Source: Alistipes sp. (lineage in GTDB: Bacteria; Bacteroidota; Bacteroidia; Bacteroidales; Rikenellaceae). Taken from it: DNA of 9,422 nucleotides. The notes under the pieces are model-generated. The model searched no databases. It had not been told where the DNA came from and was given only the letters and a program-made list of their open reading frames with translations. The position numbers and the translations under genes were made by a program. The stretch covers positions 1 to 9,422 of the forward strand of contig JAFOXS010000323.1 of the NCBI GenBank assembly GCA_017391665.1. Reading direction: 5' to 3'. The stretch's first letter is position 1. The number at the start of each line of letters is the position of its first letter. This document shows positions 1-6,835 of this stretch, in pieces.

Positions 1-165
1 CTTATCCTTGAGCTGGTTGGCACTCTTTGGTAGCATCAGCTTCACGGCGTTCGGATTGATGAGCGTCGTGGCTATAATCATGAAGATCAACAGCAGGAAC
101 ATCAAGTCGGTCATCGACGACGATGCAAACGAACTATCGACCTTCGAACCTCTTTTAATTGCCAT
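1..165 (-). CDS. exbD: ExbD/TolR-family biopolymer transporter, N-terminal 55 residues (cut by window edge)
   Basis: The leftward frame opens with ATG at 165-163 and stays open to base 1, giving 55 residues that begin MAIKRGSKVDSSF. It has the ExbD/TolR layout: a short basic cytoplasmic N-terminus, then a single membrane segment at about residues 18-36 starting SMTDLMFLLLIF, then the start of the periplasmic part (NAVKLMLPKS). Asp20 at the start of the membrane segment matches the conserved proton-carrying aspartate of ExbD/TolR. In this family the protein pairs with ExbB in an inner-membrane, proton-motive-force-driven motor that energises outer-membrane processes such as TonB-dependent uptake. 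Its start lies 6 bp after the exbB stop, so the two are surely co-transcribed. Bacteroidetes often carry two exbD copies in a row, so this may be the first of two. The C-terminal periplasmic domain is outside the window. Confidence 0.9.
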   Translation of the reverse strand, partial: MAIKRGSKVDSSFASSSMTDLMFLLLIFMIIATTLINPNAVKLMLPKSANQLKDK

Positions 166-171
166 AGCGTA

Positions 172-864
172 CTATTTTACGGGTTGATTCAAAATATCCA
201 TAAATGCGATTGAGTTAGCCTCCATCTGGAACACCAACTTCTCGATGCGAGCCACCAAGTAGTTATAGCCGAAGTAGGCAGGAATACCCACCACAAGACC
301 CGCTACGGTAGTCACCATCGCAACGTACATACCGCCCGAGAGCAACGACATATCAACCGTACCACCCGCAGCAGCCATATCCATGAAGGTCTGCACCATA
401 CCGATAACAGTACCCAAGAAACCGATCATGGGAGCACCACCGGCGATGGTCGCAAGGAACGGAAGACCATTCTCAAGCTTCGACACCTCGAGGTTAGCTA
501 CGTTCTCGATAGCGGTCTGGATATCGCTCATAGGTCGACCAATGCGCTCGATACCCTTCTCGATCATGCGGGCAATAGGGGTATTGGTCTTGCGGCAGAG
601 ATCAACGGCAGCGCGGATCTTACCGTCAGAGATATAGTCGCGGATACGGTTCATAAAATTCATATCCAGACCCGAAGCCTTGCGGATAGCCATAAAACGC
701 TCAACAAAGATAAATACGGTAACACCACCCAAGAGCAAAAGAGGCCACATCAACCAGCCACCCTTCATAAAGAGCTCCCAAAGACCCATGCGTGTCACCT
801 CTGCAGCAGCTGCTGCCTCACCTGTTGCGACCATAGTATCGGCCGCCTGAATGAAATCGATCAT
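172..864 (-). CDS. exbB: ExbB/TolQ/MotA-family proton channel subunit
   Basis: This 230-residue protein has the MotA/TolQ/ExbB architecture. A short N-terminal region (1-30) leads to a first membrane segment at about 37-56 (WLMWPLLLLGGVTVFIFVER). A cytoplasmic domain follows at about 57-133. Two further hydrophobic segments lie at about 134-158 and 176-202, carrying the family signatures GAPMIGFLGTVIGMVQTF and TTVAGLVVGIPAYFGYNYL. Family role: ExbB forms a pentameric inner-membrane ring around ExbD and conducts protons to drive TonB-type or Tol-type work at the outer membrane. exbD follows after 6 bp. The start ATG at 864-862 is preceded by an A-rich stretch (AAAAAGAAAAACAATT), typical of Bacteroidetes leaders and lacking a Shine-Dalgarno. 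No TAnnTTTG element lies on this strand in the 120 bp back to the tamB stop, so expression from a tamB transcript is possible. It could equally be called TolQ-like; the client system cannot be told from sequence. Confidence 0.93.
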   Translation of the reverse strand: MIDFIQAADTMVATGEAAAAAEVTRMGLWELFMKGGWLMWPLLLLGGVTVFIFVERFMAIRKASGLDMNFMNRIRDYISDGKIRAAVDLCRKTNTPIARMIEKGIERIGRPMSDIQTAIENVANLEVSKLENGLPFLATIAGGAPMIGFLGTVIGMVQTFMDMAAAGGTVDMSLLSGGMYVAMVTTVAGLVVGIPAYFGYNYLVARIEKLVFQMEANSIAFMDILNQPVK

Positions 865-902
865 AATTGTTTTTCTTTTTAATTTATTTAAGTTTTTATT
901 TG

Positions 903-958
903 TTTACTTTGTCTATGCCAGCGCTGCAGGTGGCATCATTTTTTACTTTGTCTGTGCC
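903..958. repeat. 17-bp direct repeat flanking a small inverted repeat in the tamB-exbB gap
   Basis: On the plus strand TTTACTTTGTCTATGCC (903-919) recurs at 942-958 with one mismatch (G for A), 39 bp apart start to start. Read on the coding (minus) strand the units are GGCAnAGACAAAGTAAA. Between them lies an inverted repeat, ATGCCA (915-920) and TGGCAT (931-936), around a 10-base loop; its left arm overlaps the first repeat. The gap 865-984 is otherwise AT-rich, with no TAnnTTTG on the minus strand and no hairpin followed by a U-run in the direction of tamB transcription. It may be a protein-binding site, an RNA processing structure or a simple short duplication; function is unknown. Confidence 0.6.
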
Positions 959-984
959 TTAAATGAATAAGTGTTATACCTTTT

Positions 985-3900
985 TTACTGTTGAGCGGTG
1001 GAGTCGCGTTCTATTACTTCAGTCTGCGTGCGCTCCTCGGTTGCGAGGCTGTCAAGCTGTGCCTGCTCGGCCTCCAGCTGCTCACGCTTGCGGCGACTCA
1101 TGAATCGCTCACGGATACGACGCTTCAGATCGCTCCAGTTGTCAAAATCCTCCTTATAATATATACCTACACCCGTCTCCTGCAGACCCTGGTTCTCATC
1201 GAAACGGTCGATAGTCTGCGTGAAGCCTCGGAGCTTGAGGTTGCCGGCACGGTCGATAAGCCAAGTAATATAGGCCTCGCCCATGAAGTTGGACATATTA
1301 CTACTATGCGCCATCTTATTATCCACCAAATAGTTACCCTCCAGCTCCACCAGCAGGCGGTCGTTGACCAGACTCTTCGAGAAGCCGAAGTCGATCTCAT
1401 CGCTCGTCAGCTCGGAGCGGGGACGATAGCGCAGGATGATATTATAATCGTCGCTCGAGAGCCAGTTACTCAACTGATTCGACAACAGCTCAAAGCCCGT
1501 CGTAGCAGATGCCGAGGCACCGATAGAGGACGAGGTGGATGAGTCGGAGTAGAATGTACCACTCACGAGCAGGTACATGAACTGCGTAGCGATGGACTGC
1601 TGGTTGTTGAGCAGGTTGGCCACAGCGTTCTGGATCTCGGTATCGGCATTGGGCACCTTGATGTCGAACGTAACCGTCGGAGCGGTCAGACGCTCTGTGA
1701 GGTTGATGATACAATCCACAGGCACGGCACGTGTCACATTATCCAGCGTCGTGGACGAGAGCAGCGGCTGCAGCGAGGCCTTGAGGCTATACACTGCATC
1801 GATATTGAGTCGTGCATCCAGCGGGTCACCCGTCCATTGGATGGTCGATCCACTATTAATAACGAATCGTTTGTTGATAATATTTTGCAGCGTGAAGAGG
1901 TAGCTACCCTCGGTGATGGTGTAGTCGCCATACATATCGAAGATGTTGGTAGTCGGCACCACACGGATATTGAGTCGTCCATCACCACGAGCACGTATGA
2001 CGTCACCCACCGTGGGGTCGATAACGAGCTGCACCTCGGCCGTAGGCGTTGCCGTAAGGTCGATATTCACACTCATATTGCTTGCTCCCGACGACGACTC
2101 GCTGCGGCGTGTACGGCGCTCGAAGGCCATCTTCTTACGTGCAAGGTAGTTCGTTGAGTCGATCTCCACACCCGGTTGCTCGAAGACCACAAAGTCGGCC
2201 GAGGCCACATCGCTCTTGCCCGAGAGGGGCATGAAGAACTGCGAAGCACCTGCCGTAGTAGCCACTACATCGATGTTGTTGCCACTCTTGTCGCCCGTGA
2301 TGGTTGCCGTACCCGAGCCATAGACCTTACCATAGAATAGATCGTTATCCTGTGCCGTAGTATTCAGCACAAGCATATTGCGTGGCACAACACGCATCGA
2401 GTAGGCAATGTTCGAGAGGTGGTTAAGATCCAGATCCATGTTCATCGTACCCGAATTCTGCTCCGTATCATAGACTCTGACGTTCGATGCACGGAAGTGG
2501 TTGTCGGCCACCGTAACCGTAGCCTTGGGCACGGAATATCTCACGCGGGTATAATCGACCATAGTCGAGAGGTCGCTCACCTCCACCTTGCCGCTGAGCG
2601 TTGCCTGACGGCGCTGACCCTCAATGTTGAGCGTTGCATCGGCCCTACCCTCGGTACCAGACACCACGCTTACGAGCAGGGGATCGAGCATAGCCATAGG
2701 CAGATTCCTAAGCGTTGCATCTGCATAATAGCGCGACGTTGTGGGGGCATAGTAACCCTGCACCACCTCATCGCCCGTGCGCGAGTTACGCATCGCCACA
2801 CGGATACGCTCCTGCTCTATATCCCAATTTGACGTTATGCATAAAGGTGCCACAGCCGTATTGTTCACACGCATGCTGTCAATATCCACGTCAGCCATCA
2901 CAGAGGCGTGGTTGAATGCCGACCTTAGCGATGCCACACCATTGGCACGTCCCTCCACCTTATAGCCCATGCGACGAGCGAAGCCCATCAGGGGTGAGAA
3001 GTCGAAATCGTGCAGCGTCATGGTGATAGAGTCCTCCTCGCTGCGCGACATCACACCATCCAGATGCATCGACTCTCGTCCCGAAGCAAGACGCAGGTTG
3101 GCAACCGCCACACGAGCCGTGTCGATGCTGATACGCTCCGATGTAATGCGCCACGGACGGCCAGTAGCGGTGATCGTAGCGGGATAGAGCGTTATATCGA
3201 CATGGGGCATATTGGTAGGCTCGATGCGGGTAAGCTGAGCCTGCAGAGCCACCACGCCCGACAACGTATCGTTGCCCTCGTTGAAGCCCGCCGAGAGAGA
3301 TACACGGTTATTCTTCGCTCCACCCATAACCGATAGTCTGGGCAGATGCAGCGCACCGGCATAGAGATCATCCGAACTGAGGTACATAGCCAGCGAGTCG
3401 CCCTGGTTCGTAACGTTCACATTAAGACTCGTCGCCAGCATCTTATTGCGCTCGATATAATCGGACTGGGCACGCAGCGAGAGGTGGTTCGACGAGGGAT
3501 TCATCACAAAGTTAAGATGCGAGCCGCGAGCCAGCTGCAAACCCTCCGATATGGCATTGAGCAGGGGATCAATCTCCTTGACCGTAACCGAGAGTGCCGA
3601 ATAACCACCCTGTCCATCGCCCTGGTATGCGGCCTTGCTTTGAATGCCCGGCAGATATTTGGCCATGGCGGTCTGCAGATAGCGCACCACGTCGGCATAG
3701 CTCGTAGGACCTGTGAAGGTAGCATCGGCAAAGTCAGACGTAAAGGCGAGTGATCGCTGTCGGCTATCGTTATCCGCCGTAAGGCGTATGGGCGAAGTGA
3801 GCAACGTATCGGCATCATATATATAACGTCCGCCATCGATGGTAAGCGTACCGTTCAAATCGTCCAGCGTACGACCAACAGCATAGAGTTCTGCATTGAA

Positions 3901-5550
3901 TCCGAGCAGCGACGTGGTGTCGCGCTGATTGACATTCATAGCATGCAGGTCGGCCTCATCAACCGCCAGACGCAGGTCGTACATAGGTCGCTCGCTATTC
4001 ATATCGGCCAGGCCCGAGAGTGCAAAGCGCAACGGGAAGGCCTCACTGCGTATCGTACCCGAGAAGCTCTTGTTGGCTACCGTACCGTTGATTGTCACAT
4101 CCTCGTAGTGTGCATTATGGAACTCCATATCCTGCACCGTGCCGTTCACCGCACCTCGCAGGCTGTTGCTCGTTGTCGAGCCATTGAACGCCACAATACC
4201 CGTCACACTACCCAGCGCAGGGAATTGCAGCATCTGTCCGAGTTGCAGATGGCGCAACTCGGCAAAGGCCTCCAGCGACGATTGTGCAGGCTGTCCCTTA
4301 ACGCGAGGCATCGGGCGACGTGCAGCCGTCATCGAGGCATTACCCGTCTGTGTGGTGAGTTTCAGGTCGGCATCGAACTGCGCAAAGCCACCGTCGAAGT
4401 TACCAGCGCAGATAATCTCGCCCGCAGCATCGGCCATCTTGAGCACACTGCTCGGCAGCGAGCGACCAGTAATGCCGGCAAGCAGACGTGCGGCATCGCC
4501 CTCGGTAGTTTTCAGACGCTTCAGGTCGAGTGTCATTCGTCCATTGCGCACATCCGGAAGACCACGCAGACGCACATCGCCTCGTAAGGAGGTATGCTCG
4601 CCAAAGGATGCATTCTCCACACTCACCAGCATATCGGCAACCGTACCGTCGATTGTGGCATTCACATCGCGCAGCAGCACATTCCACGGCAGCATGGCCG
4701 GTGCGAAGTGTGCAACATCGGATGATGATACAACGCTCTTATATACCTGTCCCTCGATGCGTACGTTATTGATAAAGTCCTTGTAGGATTGCCAGTTCTC
4801 ACCACGCAGCGTGAGCGACGGCAGGCGGATATCCGAGCGCTCGGCCATCACCTCAAAGTCGCGCAGGCTGATTACGCCCTTATCCACATCGAAGTGACCG
4901 GTAAAGTTCTGCACCATGAAGCCACAATGCTCCACAGCCGAGAAGTTGCGGATGTAGCCACCCACACGGCTGCCCTCGAGCGTGAAGTCATCGACCAGAG
5001 CCGACATATGTTCGATGTGCATATCGTTGTAGTCGATACCGTAGCTCGGATTGCGGTGCTCGTGCTGCTCGACAATAAGATTTATATTCTGCAGATAGAC
5101 ATCCTTGACCTTGAGCGAGAAGCCGCCCTTCTTCTCACGCTCCTTGCGCGAAAGGCGATCGACAACCTGCTTGATGTTCATTTCGCCCTCGGGCGTCTCG
5201 CGGATGTTGAGATGGGCATTTGTGATAGAACCATTGCGAAGCGTTATGCCCTGTCCTCCGTTAAAGCGCGAGAGATAGACCTTCAACCGATCAACGTAGA
5301 GCAGCGTGTCCTGCTGATAATCCTCGACATAGAATCCATCCAGTCGCAGGCTGCCCAGCGCACCCAGACGGATGCGGTCGATCTCGACACGGGTCTCCAG
5401 ACGCTTCGACAAAAGTGAGGTTGCACGGTCGACAAGGAAGTTCTGCACCGAGGGCAACTCAACGAGCACAGTGAGCACAATAGGACAAAATATCAGAAAC
5501 AAAACCGTGACTGATAGCGCCTTTAACAATATTTTTGTAACTTTGTGCAT
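985..5550 (-). CDS. tamB: TamB-family translocation/assembly module protein (AsmA-like, DUF490 C-terminal domain)
   Basis: This is a 1521-residue protein. One uncleaved-looking N-terminal membrane anchor sits at about residues 9-31 (basic MHKVTK, then LLKALSVTVLFLIF). An AsmA-like start follows (LPSVQNFLVDRATSLLSKRLETRVEIDRI). Then comes a very long stretch of short alternating beta-strand patterns to about 1000, typical of the TamB/AsmA/VPS13-like hydrophobic groove. The C-terminal part, about 1000-1470, resembles the TamB (DUF490) domain: GDYTITEGSYLFTLQNIINK at about 1208-1227, WTGDPLDARLNIDAVY near 1239, and NIILRYRPRSELTSDEIDFGFSKSL near 1370. Residues 1335-1352 are Ser-rich and 1473-1521 form a highly charged tail. 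Family role: anchored in the inner membrane, spanning the periplasm, it works with a BamA-like partner (TamA or TamL) in outer-membrane protein assembly and probably lipid transfer. The partner is not in this window. The start ATG (5550-5548) lies 22 bp after a TACATTTG element. The gene is divergent from tsaD. Confidence 0.93.
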   Translation of the reverse strand: MHKVTKILLKALSVTVLFLIFCPIVLTVLVELPSVQNFLVDRATSLLSKRLETRVEIDRIRLGALGSLRLDGFYVEDYQQDTLLYVDRLKVYLSRFNGGQGITLRNGSITNAHLNIRETPEGEMNIKQVVDRLSRKEREKKGGFSLKVKDVYLQNINLIVEQHEHRNPSYGIDYNDMHIEHMSALVDDFTLEGSRVGGYIRNFSAVEHCGFMVQNFTGHFDVDKGVISLRDFEVMAERSDIRLPSLTLRGENWQSYKDFINNVRIEGQVYKSVVSSSDVAHFAPAMLPWNVLLRDVNATIDGTVADMLVSVENASFGEHTSLRGDVRLRGLPDVRNGRMTLDLKRLKTTEGDAARLLAGITGRSLPSSVLKMADAAGEIICAGNFDGGFAQFDADLKLTTQTGNASMTAARRPMPRVKGQPAQSSLEAFAELRHLQLGQMLQFPALGSVTGIVAFNGSTTSNSLRGAVNGTVQDMEFHNAHYEDVTINGTVANKSFSGTIRSEAFPLRFALSGLADMNSERPMYDLRLAVDEADLHAMNVNQRDTTSLLGFNAELYAVGRTLDDLNGTLTIDGGRYIYDADTLLTSPIRLTADNDSRQRSLAFTSDFADATFTGPTSYADVVRYLQTAMAKYLPGIQSKAAYQGDGQGGYSALSVTVKEIDPLLNAISEGLQLARGSHLNFVMNPSSNHLSLRAQSDYIERNKMLATSLNVNVTNQGDSLAMYLSSDDLYAGALHLPRLSVMGGAKNNRVSLSAGFNEGNDTLSGVVALQAQLTRIEPTNMPHVDITLYPATITATGRPWRITSERISIDTARVAVANLRLASGRESMHLDGVMSRSEEDSITMTLHDFDFSPLMGFARRMGYKVEGRANGVASLRSAFNHASVMADVDIDSMRVNNTAVAPLCITSNWDIEQERIRVAMRNSRTGDEVVQGYYAPTTSRYYADATLRNLPMAMLDPLLVSVVSGTEGRADATLNIEGQRRQATLSGKVEVSDLSTMVDYTRVRYSVPKATVTVADNHFRASNVRVYDTEQNSGTMNMDLDLNHLSNIAYSMRVVPRNMLVLNTTAQDNDLFYGKVYGSGTATITGDKSGNNIDVVATTAGASQFFMPLSGKSDVASADFVVFEQPGVEIDSTNYLARKKMAFERRTRRSESSSGASNMSVNIDLTATPTAEVQLVIDPTVGDVIRARGDGRLNIRVVPTTNIFDMYGDYTITEGSYLFTLQNIINKRFVINSGSTIQWTGDPLDARLNIDAVYSLKASLQPLLSSTTLDNVTRAVPVDCIINLTERLTAPTVTFDIKVPNADTEIQNAVANLLNNQQSIATQFMYLLVSGTFYSDSSTSSSIGASASATTGFELLSNQLSNWLSSDDYNIILRYRPRSELTSDEIDFGFSKSLVNDRLLVELEGNYLVDNKMAHSSNMSNFMGEAYITWLIDRAGNLKLRGFTQTIDRFDENQGLQETGVGIYYKEDFDNWSDLKRRIRERFMSRRKREQLEAEQAQLDSLATEERTQTEVIERDSTAQQ
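5538..5545 (+). promoter_or_regulatory. Predicted -7 element of the tsaD promoter (TAACTTTG)
   Basis: TAACTTTG is an exact match to the Bacteroidetes -7 consensus TAnnTTTG. It lies inside the first codons of tamB on the opposite strand. No clear TTG-type -33 element is visible 19-21 bp upstream. Transcription would begin near 5551, giving tsaD a leader of about 75 bases. It is the only exact match on the plus strand near tsaD, but eight bases with two free positions can occur by chance. Confidence 0.5.
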
Positions 5551-5572
5551 TCAACAATGGTCATTAATCTTA

Positions 5573-5580
5573 CAAATGTA
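5573..5580 (-). promoter_or_regulatory. Predicted -7 element of the tamB promoter (TACATTTG)
   Basis: Plus-strand CAAATGTA reads TACATTTG on the minus strand, an exact TAnnTTTG match and identical to the element upstream of the flavoprotein gene at 6775. It ends 22 bp before the tamB ATG, so the leader would be only about 15 bases. No clear -33 TTG is seen; that region is occupied by the AT-rich inverted repeat at 5585-5606. Confidence 0.6.
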
Positions 5581-5584
5581 GAAA

Positions 5585-5606
5585 TTTTTCTATTAAAATA
5601 GAAAAA
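5585..5606. promoter_or_regulatory. 22-bp AT-rich palindrome, operator-like, in the divergent tamB/tsaD gap
   Basis: TTTTTCTATT (5585-5594) and AATAGAAAAA (5597-5606) are perfect reverse complements around a 2-base AA centre. A third half-site, TAGAAA at 5579-5584, pairs with TTTCTA (5587-5592), so TAGAAA-type half-sites occur three times in alternating orientation within 26 bp. The palindrome covers the expected -33 region of the tamB promoter and lies in the tsaD leader. A regulator bound here could affect both genes. The 2-base centre suits a dimeric DNA-binding protein better than an RNA hairpin. AT-rich sequence makes chance palindromes more likely; no regulator is known. Confidence 0.45.
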
Positions 5607-5626
5607 AAACGACGAAAAGCACTCAT

Positions 5627-6655
5627 ATGGATATAACAATTCTTGGCATAGAGTCATCATGCGACGACACATCGGCTGCCGTTCTGCGCAATACCACGCT
5701 GCTATCGAACGTGATAGCATCACAAGCGGTACACGTAAAGTATGGCGGCGTAATACCCGAGCTCGCATCACGTGCCCATCAGCAGAACATCATCCCCGTG
5801 GTGGATACCGCCCTAAAGGAGGCTGGCATTACGGTGGACAAGATCGACGCCATAGCCTTCACACGTGGCCCCGGCCTGCTGGGTTCGCTTCTGGTCGGCA
5901 CATCGTTTGCCAAGGGACTCTCCATTGCAAATAACATTCCGATGGTGGAGGTTAACCACCTGCAGGGACATATTCTCTCGCACTTTGTTGACCTGCCCGA
6001 CAAGGAGCTGCCCCACCCCTCGTTTCCGTTCCTCTGCCTGCTTGTCAGCGGCGGACATACGCAGATCGTAAAGGTGAGCTCTCCGCTCGAGATGGAGATC
6101 ATCGGCACCACGATCGACGATGCTGCCGGCGAGGCATTTGACAAGTGTGCTAAAGTGATGGGATTGCCCTACCCTGGAGGCCCCGTGATTGACCGACTGG
6201 CGAAGGAGGGAGATTCTTCAGCTTTTGAATTTTCGAAGCCACACGTAAAGGGCGAGTTTGACTACTCTTTTTCGGGTCTTAAAACCTCATTCCTCTACAC
6301 CCTGCGTGACCGCGTAGCCGAGGATCCCGACTTTGTCGAGAAGCACAAGGCTGACCTCTGCGCATCGCTGCAGAAAACCATCATCGATATTCTGCTCGAC
6401 AAGCTCATTAAAGCCACCAAAAAATTGGGTATCAAGGATGTAGCCATCGCTGGAGGAGTGTCTGCAAACTCTGGTTTGCGTGAGGCTGTGGCCGAGGCTG
6501 GACGTCGTCGTGGCTGGCGCACATTCATTCCCGAGCTGAAGTTCACCACCGACAATGCCGCCATGATTGCCATCTCGGGATACTACCGTTATCAGCAGGG
6601 AATGATCTCCGATCTGAGCATCGCACCCGTTGCCCGTTTAGAGGAAATTTTGTAA
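5627..6655 (+). CDS. tsaD: tRNA N6-adenosine threonylcarbamoyltransferase TsaD
   Basis: This is a 342-residue Kae1/TsaD-family protein of normal length. It transfers threonylcarbamoyl from threonylcarbamoyl-AMP to A37 of ANN-decoding tRNAs, acting in the cytoplasm with TsaB and TsaE after TsaC/Sua5 makes the intermediate. Visible signatures are the N-terminal nucleotide-binding motif GIESSCDDTSAAV (7-19), YGGVIPELASRAH (39-51), GPGLLGSLLVG (81-91), the metal-binding pair His111 and His115 in HLQGH, SGGHTQ (141-146), the IDDAAGEAFDK loop (163-173), YPGGP (182-186), FSGLKT (215-220), AGGVSAN (275-281) and the third metal ligand Asp309 in TTDNAAM. All key residues are intact. The ATG at 5627 starts exactly where family members start; there is no Shine-Dalgarno upstream. 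The gene is divergent from tamB, has a predicted promoter at 5538, and ends in a strong terminator 22 bp after its stop, so it is probably monocistronic. Confidence 0.98.
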   Translation: MDITILGIESSCDDTSAAVLRNTTLLSNVIASQAVHVKYGGVIPELASRAHQQNIIPVVDTALKEAGITVDKIDAIAFTRGPGLLGSLLVGTSFAKGLSIANNIPMVEVNHLQGHILSHFVDLPDKELPHPSFPFLCLLVSGGHTQIVKVSSPLEMEIIGTTIDDAAGEAFDKCAKVMGLPYPGGPVIDRLAKEGDSSAFEFSKPHVKGEFDYSFSGLKTSFLYTLRDRVAEDPDFVEKHKADLCASLQKTIIDILLDKLIKATKKLGIKDVAIAGGVSANSGLREAVAEAGRRRGWRTFIPELKFTTDNAAMIAISGYYRYQQGMISDLSIAPVARLEEIL

Positions 6656-6677
6656 ATATTTCTACATACACTTTCTG

Positions 6678-6707
6678 AAGCCATCCCACTTTCGGGGTGG
6701 CTTTTTT
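6678..6707 (+). terminator. Rho-independent terminator of tsaD
   Basis: AAGCCATCCC (6678-6687) pairs with GGGGTGGCTT (6694-6703) as a 10-bp stem with one G-U pair and a 6-base loop. A run of six T (6702-6707) overlaps the stem end. It starts 22 bp after the tsaD stop and separates tsaD from the downstream flavoprotein gene. Confidence 0.93.
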
Positions 6708-6728
6708 CGCACCATACGCAAAGAAAAA

Positions 6729-6759
6729 TCAAACATTTTATTTCACATTTCAAACATTT
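6729..6759. repeat. Pair of 10-bp direct repeats upstream of the flavoprotein gene promoter
   Basis: TCAAACATTT occurs at 6729-6738 and again at 6750-6759, 21 bp apart start to start, close to two helical turns. Further ACATTT copies lie at 6745-6750 and inside the predicted -7 element (6776-6781). The repeats lie 16-46 bp upstream of that element, where an activator or an A/T-rich UP-like element could act. The stretch is AT-rich, so chance similarity is possible. Confidence 0.45.
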
Positions 6760-6774
6760 ATTGAGATATTTTAT

Positions 6775-6782
6775 TACATTTG
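6775..6782 (+). promoter_or_regulatory. Predicted -7 element of the flavoprotein gene promoter (TACATTTG)
   Basis: TACATTTG matches TAnnTTTG exactly and is the same octamer as the predicted tamB element. It lies between the tsaD terminator and the ATG at 6836, 53 bp before the start codon. No convincing -33 TTG lies 19-21 bp upstream. Transcription would begin near 6789. Confidence 0.65.
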
Positions 6783-6793
6783 CGGATGTCAAA

Positions 6794-6809
6794 CCCGCAC
6801 ATAAGCGGG
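6794..6809 (+). promoter_or_regulatory. GC-rich stem-loop in the 5' leader of the flavoprotein gene
   Basis: CCCGC (6794-6798) and GCGGG (6805-6809) form a perfect 5-bp stem with a 6-base ACATAA loop in an otherwise AT-rich leader. If transcription starts near 6789, the stem lies almost at the mRNA 5' end, a place where stem-loops commonly protect transcripts from decay. It is 26 bp from the ATG and does not cover the start. No T-run follows, so it is not a terminator. Confidence 0.5.
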
Positions 6810-6835
6810 AGACTCAAAACACATAATAAAATCAA

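Noticed and set aside
903..911. TTTACTTTG (also at 942-950) as a plus-strand -7 promoter element
   Set aside because: The TA is one base too close to TTTG for TAnnTTTG, and no plus-strand gene follows.
915..947. Inverted repeat ATGCCA/TGGCAT followed by T-runs on the plus strand as a terminator
   Set aside because: The stem is only 6 bp with a 10-base loop, the T-run is on the strand opposite to all local genes, and in the direction of tamB transcription the stem is followed by A-rich, not U-rich, sequence.
2075..2110. Possible frameshift or domain break in the middle of tamB
   Set aside because: The frame is open from 5550 to 985 without a break, and similarity-like patterns continue on both sides.
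3943..5418. Long open frames on the plus strand inside tamB (for example 3943-4587 and 4789-5418, both over 200 codons; also 991-1542)
   Set aside because: They lie wholly antisense to the well-supported tamB frame, show no recognisable domain or promoter, and have the His/Arg/Thr-rich make-up typical of the reverse of GC-rich coding sequence.
6592..6792. 66-codon minus-strand frame across the tsaD 3' end and the following gap
   Set aside because: It overlaps the tsaD coding end and its terminator, has no recognisable features, and its composition looks like chance.
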